64,000 bases of DNA from Tanypteryx hageni (Eukaryota; Arthropoda; Insecta; Odonata; Petaluridae), in contig CM054120.1 of NCBI GenBank assembly GCA_028673005.1, positions 61,254,057 to 61,318,056 of the forward strand. Direction: 5' to 3'. Positions 1-10,679 of the stretch are shown here, one piece after another. The notes under the pieces are model-generated. The model ran no database searches and was not told where the DNA came from. It worked only from the letters and a program-made list of their open reading frames with translations. The first letter of the stretch is position 1, and the number at the start of each line of letters is the position of its first letter. The position numbers and the translations under genes were made by a program.

Positions 1-177
1 AAAAATTGATAGCAGATGTTGTAACGATATCTGAAAATTAAGCGGAATTAATAAGATTTGAGAGATTTTTAGGATATGATGAGAATGACTATAGAAGGAA
101 AAGCTGTCCTTTAAGCATTGCTAAATATAATGAGTTATTTATAATAATTAGATTTCAAATATGTGACAGAGAAGCAA

Positions 178-684
178 TCTAATATATAAAATTGAATGTC
201 TGTTTGTCTGTCTGTTCCCTATACATTCCCACACCCTTTGACCTATCGGAACCAAACTTTGCAAAGTGACTTCCTATGACCTTACGAGTAACATAGGGTA
301 CCCGGGAACCCCAACAACCATCCCGCACAGACAGACGGATATATATCGATTTGTTTTCTTTATAACGGTGTAGCCCCCGCACAAACAGACAGACGGATAT
401 AGAGTGGGTCCTCATACATCGATTTGTTTTCTTTATGACGGGGTAGTCCCCGCACAAACAGACAGACGGATATACAGCTGGTCCTCATATATCGATTTGT
501 TTTCTTTAACTTATGTGAATTAAAAGAATAAACAATATGAATTAATCATAATATCGTAGTTTGATTTTTAAATTTTCAGAAATCGTGATGCTCTAAGTTT
601 CTATAAACTAACTAACCAAGCCACCAACCTTTATTCTATAAACTGTTATTAGAAGCCCGAGCAACGCTGGGTACTTAAAGCTAG
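178..684 (+). mobile_element. Non-autonomous Helitron-like element
   Basis: The element starts with TC after an A (177) and ends CTAG (681-684) followed by T (685). This is the A^T insertion site and CTRR end typical of Helitrons. A GC-rich hairpin, CCCGAGC-AAC-GCTGGG (656-671, one bulged G), lies 9 nt before CTAG. The body has no coding capacity. It carries three copies of a ~72-bp unit (324-508) built around acagacagacggatat and atcgatttgttttcttt. The minus-strand open frame over 179-457 is an artefact of this repeat. Confidence 0.62.
324..508. repeat. ~72-bp minisatellite inside the Helitron-like element
   Basis: Units begin near 324, 378 and 451. Each reads cgcacaaacagacagacgga, then a variable stretch, then atcgatttgttttctttatga. 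The first unit lacks the gtgggtcctcat segment and the last is cut short. Confidence 0.8.
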
Positions 685-3522
685 TATGACGATATAAATA
701 AAAGGCGTATCCGTTATCTTGCCCTTATTCTAAAATAACGGGAAAAAACGTACAAAAATACAGAGCAATTTAGCCTCAAAAATAGAGTATATTTCGCATT
801 CGATACACTTCATGCTTCCAAATAAGTTTTGGATGAGGAATAATTTCAAATCGAATCGATATAAAATTAATGTATTTATTGTTAGCTCATATGTAGAATT
901 CGTGGGCAAGTAAAACGAGCTCATAAACAGTAAGAATGACATACCCAAGAATGTATGCTCACTATATGAACCCATCATTCAAGAAATGGATATAAGGATT
1001 TCAGATATTCCTTAATTTTGGTTATTAGCCCTTACCTTAACTTAGCTTAATGTTATCAGTAGGATCTCGTGTTTTCGTATTTGCTAAAAACAGTCGCATT
1101 ATTGTTTGAGATAATTTTATTTGCCGTGACTGCTCTCAATATCGCATATTGTTTGGTCCTTCTTCAACATTTTTCTCTTCTGTTAACATAAACTATTCTT
1201 GGATCTAGATTCCCTCTTTACACTCCTGTACTCGTTTTAATTTCCACCCTATAAGCACTCTCCCACTCTTTATCCTCGCGGGGCCATTTTTCTATAACTC
1301 CAACTTTTTAATTCCTCCAATCATTTCCTTTCACAACCTCTACATCTGTTCTCTCGTTAAGCATAAACAATCCGATTACTAAAGTAAACTTCGGATGCCA
1401 TAGGTTTTCACCCACGAGCTGGAAACTTTTTATTAGTCTACGTAAAACCTAGTTTTCGTGGAACTTGATAGAAGCAGATTATTGGATATTTTTCTAACTA
1501 TACTCCTCTTTCTTTATATTTTCTATAGGGTTATTATTATTCTATTGTAACAAATCAAGCCACAACAGATTCGTTATCGCACATAATAATATGCTGATTA
1601 ATTTTGTCACAATTAAACCGGCGGAACTGGCACGTAATCTGTGAGACCCAATTGATTTTGTTTCTTTGATGAAAACTAGATGTCAGCATTTGCATCGCTC
1701 CCCACTCAGTACCTTCCCCCGTCCTCCATTATTCTACTTTAGCTTAGTCTAGAAGCCTAAACTCAATCGTTCCATGTGTAGAATTGCTAGGAACTTTTTT
1801 GTCATGTTCGGCGCCTCAGAACCTGCGCCAGCATTCAAATCATAAGTTTAGGCTATCATAAGTATTCATATTTTACATAATATAACATTAGTGCAATCAA
1901 AGTATTCACGTATGTATCATATTTATTGTTTACATATATATATTTGGCTATTTTAGGAATCGTAGCTACTTTTTGAAGTACCCCAAGTACTATTTTTTCA
2001 GACAGGTTTATTCAACGAGAAACATCAGGAAAGAATTAGAAATTTATTGAAATATCATAAAAATGTCCATAAACCTGAGTGAAAATTGTTAAAGATTATT
2101 CATGGTACCGTATATTTAAATTAAATTATAAAACAACTGAGTACCCAGTCTCGCTCAATCTGGTTTTAATGAATTTAATATATTTATTTATTTATGTCAT
2201 AGATGAGACATGGGGATAGTTTTATTTTATTGTATTTTGTCCCATCCAAAAAATTTGTGTCGTGTGGAACTTTGATATTCCGCAAAATGAATGAATCATT
2301 ACGGTAAGGGTATGGCGATAATAGCCCAAGAGGCTGATTCGCCATTCAACACACACACACACACAACTGAGTACCACAGACCCGGTGCCAATATTGCCAA
2401 AAAAAACGAGTATTTCAGTTAAATACATGTGATATCTTCATTCGATTCAAGGTAACTTCTTGAAAATATAACTCCATATGCATCCATACAAGTTATGTTT
2501 AATAATTCAATAACGATAAAAATATTTCAGTAAATTCTTAGATATACCGCGCAGGAATTGAAGAAAATGAACATCTTTAAAATTCTAGTTTTTATTAAAT
2601 CGTGTAAATTTTTACTTCGAGCACAATATATCCTTTATTTAGAAACGTAAAAGGTTTATTGAATCAGCTCTATTCTCCCTTGGAGCTGGAATCGAAAAAA
2701 ATGTCGATAAAATACTGACTATTGACTAATGTCATGATCCTTTCGAGGCCTTTATCACTTTTTTCGTCCAGCATTTTAAGCAGATCTCTATCGATTTTTT
2801 CCAAATCCCCCGAAAAATTCTGAGGCTACTCTCTCCCTACTCCACAATTTATCGCATAAAATCCTACAATCTTCATCACTTTTCCCAGATTAAAATCCAA
2901 AGCTTTCTACGCCATTGTTTTCACCTTCTCTCCCCATCTTCTATTCAACACAAGTGTGCATGAATTCTGCAGCTTGCCTTCGCTTCACTCAACACCATCT
3001 TCTTCCCCCGAGCCTTATACTCTAAACTAAACCCTTTCCGCTTTTATTCCCAGTCATGCTCTTTACCCTTTTCCTATTTGTCCTCATCCTGCTCTCCTCA
3101 TCCAGCCGTTACTTCTTTCTTCACATGCTAGAGATCTTCTTATAATGTCGGCTGAACATTATGCTTGACTTGCGTTTGCATCTCAGTCTTTTCGCTGCCT
3201 GAGCATTCACAGTAAGCTTTCTTTATCTTTCCTTTCCTTCCCTTCTGAATTTCTCTCGCTTTTACTATCCCTCTCTATCCCCCTATCTGTCCTCTTTTCC
3301 CTTCTCTTTTTACCACTCTCTTCCTCTCCCTCCTTTTTCCCCTTTTTCTCTACCACTCACTCTCGATCTCTCCCGTTTTCTCTCCTCTCTCTCTCCCAAT
3401 CTCTGCCTCTCCCCGCCTCTCTCCCCATTTCGTCCCATCTCCCACAAATAATGATGATTGCCTATCTCTCTCTAATCCTTTTCCACCTCTTTCTCTCCCT
3501 GTATCAGTCTCTCTCCCGTTTT
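685..3522. other. No gene: AT-rich DNA with CT-rich 3' part
   Basis: Only short chance frames are present. Details: a short (CA)n at 2348-2366; a 13-bp direct repeat acaactgagtacc at 2133 and 2363, the second copy abutting the (CA)n; and pyrimidine-rich DNA from about 3220 to 3520. Confidence 0.6.
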
Positions 3523-4167
3523 AGGCGTTCTTTACCAGCGAAGCGGTAATAGTGGAACGCCTTATGGGCACGTCTGGTCCGTCCGTCGTAACTTTCATCT
3601 CCTAAACCGCTGGACGGATTTAATTTAATTTAAGTATGAGTGATTTTTATTAAAATTTATCGCTTAATTGTGATTTTCAACTGAATCCGTCGATTAGAAC
3701 TTCCACTTTACATAATTACCTTAATAAACTTATACTCGTATCCCGTTAAATGGCATCCTTCAAGCAACGATGAAATACCAAACTTTTCTCTCCCTAGTTC
3801 TTAAATGATCTGTAATGTATAGATTAAAAAATTTATAGATAACAACATTTACTACAAGGAAGTCCCGAAGCCGCATTATTACGAGTTATGGTTTCGTAAA
3901 TATAAATTCGAGAAAATTCCGAGCAAAACATCGCATATTTTCTTTACATCGATCGCCAACAAAAATTAAAAATTCGTATATTTCTCTCCCATGCTCTTAT
4001 ATGATCTGCAAGATATAGATTAAAAATTTATTTGGATAGAGAACAACATTTACTACAAGAAAGTCCCCGAAACCATATAATTACGATTTATAGTTTCGGG
4101 GATAAAAATTCGAGAATCGCCTAATCTTTCGATATTGTTTCATACGTATTTCCCATTAAGAACGCCT
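3523..4167. mobile_element. Candidate non-autonomous transposon with internal duplication
   Basis: The ends are short inverted repeats: aggcgttctt at 3523-3532 and aagaacgcct at 4158-4167. The left end also forms a hairpin (ggcgttctttacc against ggtaatagtggaacgcc, 3524-3563). Two diverged direct copies of a ~130-bp segment lie at 3781-3913 and 3977-4114, sharing acaacatttactacaag and taaaaattcgag-type blocks. No transposase fragment is seen. Superfamily is unknown. Confidence 0.45.
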
Positions 4168-4989
4168 TTGAAATTTATGTATATTATACTTTTCCATGTT
4201 GTTTCTCTTCCTCTCGCAGCCCTTCTCTTTCTCTTCCTCATCCGTCATTCCTCTCCATTTCTTGTCTTTTTTCCACCCACCGACGCAACCTGTCTCCTGC
4301 TTTTCTTTTCCTCTTCCGTTTTTGTCTACTTCTTTGAACAGTGCTCAGTAGTCCTCCACACTTTCCTTACAAAGCGTTACAGATTTAAAAGTCAATATCT
4401 TGACCTATAACCTTTAACCGGGCGTCTCTCTCTCTCCCTTTCTTACTCTCTTCATCTTCTTCTCGCATATTTTGGCGGCGTGGTTTTCTCTTTTTCCGCT
4501 GGAAATCTTTTTCTATTCAAAATTCGGTTCGATTAACATCCGAGAGGTAGACCAAGGAAATTTTTGAACAGGCTTTTGTCTTTAATTCCCTAGCAGTTTT
4601 GCCATCTTTTTGAATTCACGAGCGAGATCTCAGTGAAAGGTATGTTGTTGCAAAGAATCCTCTTGGCTCTTTTTTATGAATCTAAACAGATCACTGACGA
4701 CGTTTGAATACATTAATGAATAGTTCCGCGAAGTATGATAAATACGTTTCTATATATACATACAGGGCTGGATAAACCCAGGCGCCCTTTCGCCATTGAC
4801 GATTTGCCGTGTTGGCTATATTTCTGTTTTATATTATATCAAACCACTATAGTTGAAAATTATATAACATTTTCACATCATACCTATGCTGTATTTATAA
4901 TGTATACAGATTAAATTCCCGTTTCTATATCGCAATGCATTGGCCCCTGAGTTTTGGAAGTGGTTCCTAGATTTTAGATTTGGACCAGA

Positions 4990-5024
<35 letters not shown>

Positions 5025-5053
5025 CAACTTACGGAAAAGGAAAGGTAAAATGA
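4168..5053. other. No gene: CT-rich then AT-rich, (TA)n at 4994-5023
   Basis: The 91-codon frame over 4135-4410 straddles a transposon edge and CT-rich DNA and looks like chance. The (TA)n run lies about 30 bp before the inverted-repeat element at 5054. Confidence 0.5.
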
Positions 5054-5366
5054 ATATATGGATGTCAACAAGGTGTTGGGATGAGGAAACCCAGTGAGCA
5101 CTCACCAATCAGACGACTTCAGGTTGGCGAGGCCCCGGGGATGTCGAAGCGACACACGTAAAATAACACAAAAACACAGAAACATCACAAACGTAAAGCT
5201 TTCGGAACTACTACTCCTTCAGCTACAGAGGTTTCCTCATCCCAACACCTTGTTGACATCCATATATATATATATATATTTATTGTGTATGTTTTACGTG
5301 TGTCACTTCGACACCCCCAGCAGATCGCAGCTCGCCTTGAAGTCATCTTATTGGTGAGTGCTCACA
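5054..5366. mobile_element. Penelope-like nested inverted repeat
   Basis: Two inverted pairs are arranged A-B-spacer-A'-B'. A (5054-5091) and A' (5230-5267) are perfect 38-bp inverted copies. B (5093-5171) and B' (about 5283-5366) are diverged inverted copies sharing gtgagcactcaccaat and gtcgaagYgacacacgtaaaa. In the spacer the minus strand reads GCTGAAGGAG-loop-TTCCGAAAGCT (5198-5226), a stem-loop of the CTGA...GAAA type reported in Penelope-like pseudo-LTRs. A (TA)n run sits inside at 5262-5279. No GIY-YIG or reverse transcriptase coding sequence is present. The assignment is inference. Confidence 0.5.
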
Positions 5367-5513
5367 CTGCAAGCGTTCAAAAAATCACCATACATCAAGA
5401 TATAAACTCGTACATAAACCAACGCGACATCATTTGAAATACACAGAGCCCATTTAAACAAGAATCTATTGCGAATTTTCGTGGAACGAATTAATTTCGT
5501 AAAACGAGAGAAG

Positions 5514-6215
5514 GCTGTATATAGACGTTCCTTACGGAGGAGGATAAATTTTTTTCGTAGGTAGAATTATGTGCAAAACCAACTAGAACAAACGAAAATC
5601 TTGGAAAAGTTCAATAATGCGGCCGCTAAAAATTCGCAATTGTTTAAACTAATTTTCAAGGTTTATGTATTTTCAAATGTGCTAGAGAGCTGAAATTCTT
5701 TTAAAGGTAGAATTTGTAAAAAAAAAACGACAGGGATTATAGAATTTTTTATATTTAATTTGTTTGGATGTTAAAATTTTTTAAAGTTTAAAAAGTAGGT
5801 AAATATTTAGATACTACGGGGCGAGCTAGCAAGCTGAAACTTTTTAAGTTATATAGATCATAGTGTAAATGCACAAATTAATATTTTATTATCTCAATGA
5901 ATTTTTTATTGCGGCCATTAAAAACTTTAAAAATATAAACAATTTGAAAATGGCATTTCACTTCTAAATTTGCTATAACTTTAAAATTTGGCAGAAATGT
6001 GTGGCTTTAGTACTTCACTATGGATAAAGTATAATATTCTTCAAATTTAAAATTTTAGCGAATTTTTACTCCATAAGGAATGTACGAAAATTGGTGCCGA
6101 GGTGAAATCATTTGAATTAAAAAAATATTTCTAATAATGAAATATCTCTCTGAAAAATTAATATATTTTTCAGGATAAGATAAAATGCTTGCAGAATACA
6201 AGCAGCAACTACTAG
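5514..6215 (+). mobile_element. Helitron-like element, copy 1 of a tandem pair
   Basis: The 3' end has hairpin GCTTG-cagaata-CAAGC (6187-6203), 8 nt, then CTAG (6212-6215). The body aligns along its length with copy 2; shared blocks include attatgtgcaaaacc, aaattgtttaaac, ggcagaaatgtgtgg and gaattaaaaaaatatttc. The 5' TC is not intact (GC at the aligned site). It is non-coding. Confidence 0.65.
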
Positions 6216-6261
6216 TCTATTATATACAGATGCTCCTTACAGAGGAGGATTATCATATAAC

Positions 6262-6320
<59 letters not shown>

Positions 6321-7004
6321 AGGATACTAATGTTTAGGCATTTCCAGAAGAACTGGTTAATCGAAATTTTTTATGACGGTAGGATTATGTGCAAAACCGA
6401 TTAGAAAAAAACGAAAATAATGACCAAGTTCTCCAATTCGGCTGCTAAAAATTCGAAATTGTTTAAACAAAATTTCAAGGTTTATGTATTTCCGGATGAG
6501 CTACAAAGCTGAAATCTATTTTCAAGGCAGAATTTGTAAAAAAAAAGAAATATAAATTATAGAAATTTTGATATTTTAATTTGTTTGGCTGTTAAAAAAT
6601 CTTACAATTTAAACAAATAGGTAAATTTTTAGGTAATACGAAGAGAGTTATGATACTAAAAATTTTATATTGTTTAGAAGGTAGTACAATTGCACAAATG
6701 AACACATTTCCACGAAGTTGTTATTTCGGCCGTTGAAATGCTTAAATTATAAACAATTAGATAAATCTTATTTCATTTATAGATGTGCTACAACTTTCAC
6801 ATTTGGCAGAAATGTGTGGTATTTGTACCCCACAATGGAAAAAGTGTAGTATTATTTAAATTGCAAATTTTAGAGATTGTTTTACTCCAATATTGTTCCA
6901 TAAAGAGAGAAAGAAAATCGGTGCAGAGGTTAAATATTTTGAATTAAAAAAATATTTCCAATGATGAAATTCTTGCAGAATGCAAGAACCACACCAACTA
7001 CTAG
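6216..7004 (+). mobile_element. Helitron-like element, copy 2, joined directly to copy 1
   Basis: It begins TCTATTATATACAG immediately after the CTAG of copy 1, with no bases between. It ends with a perfect 8-bp hairpin (ttcttgca-gaa-tgcaagaa, 6970-6988), 12 nt, then CTAG (7001-7004) and T. A (TA)n of about 54 bp (6265-6318) interrupts the 5' part and accounts for much of the length difference from copy 1. It is non-coding. Confidence 0.68.
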
Positions 7005-7499
7005 TATATATATATATAATATAGCTACTTGTGCCTCACTCACTCACTGACACACAACTGAAATTTGGCATGTTGGTAGGTCAAGTGGCACAACCGACGA
7101 GAAAAATCGAAAATCACAAAAAGGTTTATATTTAAGGTGTCTTTTTAACCCCAATGTTCTATTTCAATACCCCATAACAAAGGCATGAGATAAGGTGCAA
7201 GGCTTTCTATAAATGCATTTTTAAATTACTTTAAATTGCGATACGAATTCGGGAAAAAAACAGTTGTCTATCTGAAAGAACGGAGTTCTTAATTTTTAAA
7301 GGTAGAATTCAAATACCCACCGAATTAGCGTAAATGTCTGCTTTTAATCGGAAAAAGTGTGAATTTTTCCTCTTTTGAACAATGAAAATCTTTAAATACT
7401 ATGGCAACGACCTCAATGCTTTGCAAGGGATCTGATAAAATACGTTACGATTGCAGTGATTTAATGATTTTAATGAAAATTAATGACGTCATAACGAAC
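7005..7499. repeat. Probable further dispersed-repeat DNA
   Basis: After a short TA run the sequence has cactcactcactgac and aaatttggcatgttggtagg, phrases resembling the 5' parts of such elements. No clear ends or coding are seen. Confidence 0.3.
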
Positions 7500-7853
7500 T
7501 ACAGTTGAACTTCCATAACTTGAATCTCAATAAAAAGTAATAATTATTCGAGTAACAAAAAATTCAATTGTGGAAATATATTTTTAAATATTTGTATATA
7601 TACAGTGGAATTTCTATAACTCGCATCTCAAAGGAATGCAAAAATGATTCTAGTTATGGAAAATTCGACTTACGGAAGTATATTTTTTCATTATTCTTAT
7701 AATATAATATAATTATTTGTGGATGTGGCAAAGTTCTTTCTTTTCTCCATCATCACCAATATTTTCTTCCGATAACGTGTAAGATTTTACTCTATCCAAA
7801 ACACTAATTGCATCCCGCATTGTGATTGAGGGTATCATAGATAAATGAAATTC
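7500..7853 (-). pseudogene. pogo/Tigger-type transposon 3' end with transposase C-terminus
   Basis: On the minus strand 46 codons plus a TAA (7713-7853) include TMRDAISVLDRVKSYTLS and end ELCHIHK. This resembles the last helix of Tigger transposases. About 110 bp beyond the stop is a terminal repeat of pogo/Tigger type (7602-7683): on the + strand acagtggaatttctataact, then ctcaaagg, then tagttatggaaaattcgact. A second, diverged copy of the terminal repeat lies at 7500-7580. The upstream transposase (catalytic DDE and DNA-binding parts) is not recognisable, so this is a remnant. Confidence 0.65.
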
Positions 7854-8491
7854 TTATGTACTACTGAAAGCACAAACATGGCCATTAAATTTAGGTTATC
7901 GACTGTAGGAAGGAGCGAATAGGTTTGTTTTTCTCCAGGGCTATAAGGGATCACAGTAGGAGAAGTAACCCTGATAGCAGTGACGGTAAAACGTTAAAAA
8001 TATTATAATGTTGTGTTTCGTAGTTTTTCGAGAAATTTTAACTCTTTTCAATTGTTAAATCTAATGGCGTCATACCTGTTTCGCGATTTTTTATCCAGTT
8101 AGTGCTAAAGGCATGGATGATGATGCCATAATCTTAACGCAAAATATCCTAATTTTACATAAATTTAATACCTAGGGTATTGTCTTAATCGTGGTTATTC
8201 TTATTGCTCGTGCAGGGCAATCTGAGTCACGAAACTTGAAATACGAAAACTTGAATATGAATTGCCAGAGAATTTGGAAATTACGAATTGTTGCCTTAAT
8301 TTCACTGACAATTAAAAATATTCTGCTATTACTCATGGAATTTATTATGGCTACCTTGGCGATCGCATTGGTTTATTTACGAGTTTAGATCTTAATATAT
8401 ATGATGATTTTTTAACGCTGCAGTATGCAAGCACAGACAACTCGTATACTATATCCTATATAAGAAGCAATTATATATATATATATATATA
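7854..8491. other. No gene recognised; possible decayed Tigger interior
   Basis: The segment lies upstream of the transposase C-terminus on the minus strand but is riddled with stops. Sequence at 8220-8300 (acttgaaatacgaaaacttg) faintly resembles pogo-like ends. A (TA)n lies at 8473-8491. Confidence 0.3.
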
Positions 8492-8523
8492 GTGCTGACG
8501 AAGAGATCACCCCCGAAAGCACC
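8492..8523 (+). other. CTGACGA...GAAA motif next to (TA)n
   Basis: GTGCTGACGA...CCCGAAAGCAC has the shape of the Penelope-associated hammerhead-like core, but the middle stem is poor. It follows (TA)n directly. Confidence 0.25.
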
Positions 8524-10679
8524 AATCTACGTATCTCTTATCGGCGTTTACTGGGCTTCCTTACCTCAAAAACTTTCGTTCATTTACCGTATATACCTTT
8601 CCTCTTCCTTAAGCATAGACGAAAGTGACCGAATATCAGATAGGCGGTTAATTTCGGATATCATAATTTCTCCTCTGCAATATTTTGCAACCTACCGATC
8701 ATCTGTGGAACTTGAACATCCTTTAACAGTCCGCCTGCAGTGTACTTGTCAGGTTGATCGCGTGTTCTGTGTTAGTGTGAATAATAATTTTTGAATTCTA
8801 CAGTTTCAGAGTTTTATAAGGGCCGATTTTGAGAGCATTGATTGGGAGGAAGGTGATTATTGATTTGAATTTACTGTAGCTTGTTAAAATGTGCAATAGA
8901 TGTACTTGGGTTTGACACAACCTTTTAACGTATTTGCAGCCATGCTTTTAGGTTAATCTGTCGTTTTTTGTTTGAAAGGGTGTTTCCCATGATCGGGCAC
9001 TCTTGATTCCAAATATCGGATATCTGATATTAGATTCAATTTTATAGGTTGAGATTTATGTGCGTCTATAGTTATTGTGTATTAACTGAATAAATAACTT
9101 AAATGAATTAACGTAGGACAATTTATTTTTAACATTTAGCGCTGTACTTGCTACCTTAGTAGTAGTAGACGTTCACTGAAACGAGTTGAAAGTTTTTGTA
9201 TTTTTCCTAATATTTCCATATTGTATTTTGGGCATTTATTAAACGTGTTCCTGACATCTTCATATTTGTTAAATTTGGTTATGTAAATAAGAGTTTCTCA
9301 ATATCAGATAGTATCCGATATTAAGATCTCATGGTATCCGAAATTAAGAACAGAGAGAGAACATGACTAAAGACGTGTTAGAAAGATGACTGGAAGGAAA
9401 AAGTTTCATCTGATTGGCAGCTTAAAAGGGAAAGAGAGCTACCGAAAAATGGAGAAGTTCGACGAAAACAGGAGTATGTGAAGAACCAGGTTAAACGAAG
9501 GAAAATCACGGACCTGTCTACGGGCAGACTACTTCTGATGATGATGATGGTGACATAATACAACTCACAAGTTTTAATAAATGTGCACCTCTTTTAAATC
9601 TATGCATTTTAGAAAAATACCAAGAGCTAGTTCAGCGTTGTACTCTTTCATATAAATATTTAAATCTTTCGGAAGTGACATGACTCAATATGTCAGGAAA
9701 AGCTATCATTAGGTTTATATAGGCATCTAAAAATATCCCTTACAATTTTGTTAAAGCATAAAATAGAAAAAGAATATAATCTGCATTGTTTCCATAAAAT
9801 GTTAGGATATATAGTTTCAATTAAAATTTTAACTTAATCATACAGTTTTGATATACTCATGATAGTATTCATAAAATCTACAATTTTTGCTTCGCTTTTA
9901 ACCATCCGTGTCCGATGTCCAGAGAATCGATTCTTCCTGCATCCAAATGAGGAACGTCTCTTTTGATGTATTGTTGAAGGAAAAATGACAATACAAAACG
10001 CCCTAACAAGCGAAGTATTTTAAGGCAAAGAAATTTTTAGCCGTCATTCCAAAAATAGATTTTGAACTTAGAATTATCTTGGACAGCTCAAGATTAATGA
10101 GTATTCATTCTGTAATGGAAAATTTAATTCCGTAGGGGCTATTTTAGTCTAAGATAAAAAGTCGGCGAAGAAAGGACGTCCAGAATATAATGGATTTTTT
10201 ATTTAAACTTTCCTTTTTATTGATAAGGATTGAATGGTTCGACCGTTAAAAATTTACTATCGTTTGAAGAGATTCTTTTTTTATGAAAATGCGAATTCAT
10301 CAGCTTATGCCGTAAAAGAATAAAAAATTGTTACTTTCGAATCAAAGCGGGATCGCGAAGGGATGGATGTTTCAAAATAGATCCCCCCCTAAGCACGTGG
10401 GATCACCAACAAAGCGCAACCGGCCACCTACATGAACTCATTTTCGAAGATGCCATTAGCAACACGAGCGGAAAGAAAAAACGAAACTCGCGCCTTAAAA
10501 TGGCAACAGATGAAATCGTTTTCGCAAATCTTGTCAGCCATCCGATTCCCTCCCTTTGCGTTCCATCAAGTGTCAAATACGCAGCACCTCCTCCTCCGCT
10601 CGACAGACAGACACGTAGGAGGAAAGATTCAAACTGATTTTCTATCCTCGAATCACCATTTTTTTCTCTTTTCCTTCCG
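8524..10679. other. No gene: AT-rich unique sequence
   Basis: The 100-codon frame over 8492-8794 has no recognisable motif. An imperfect inverted pair, atatcggatatctgatatt (9012-9031) and aatatcagatagtatccgat (9299-9320), brackets ~300 bp. Nothing else is supported. Confidence 0.4.
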
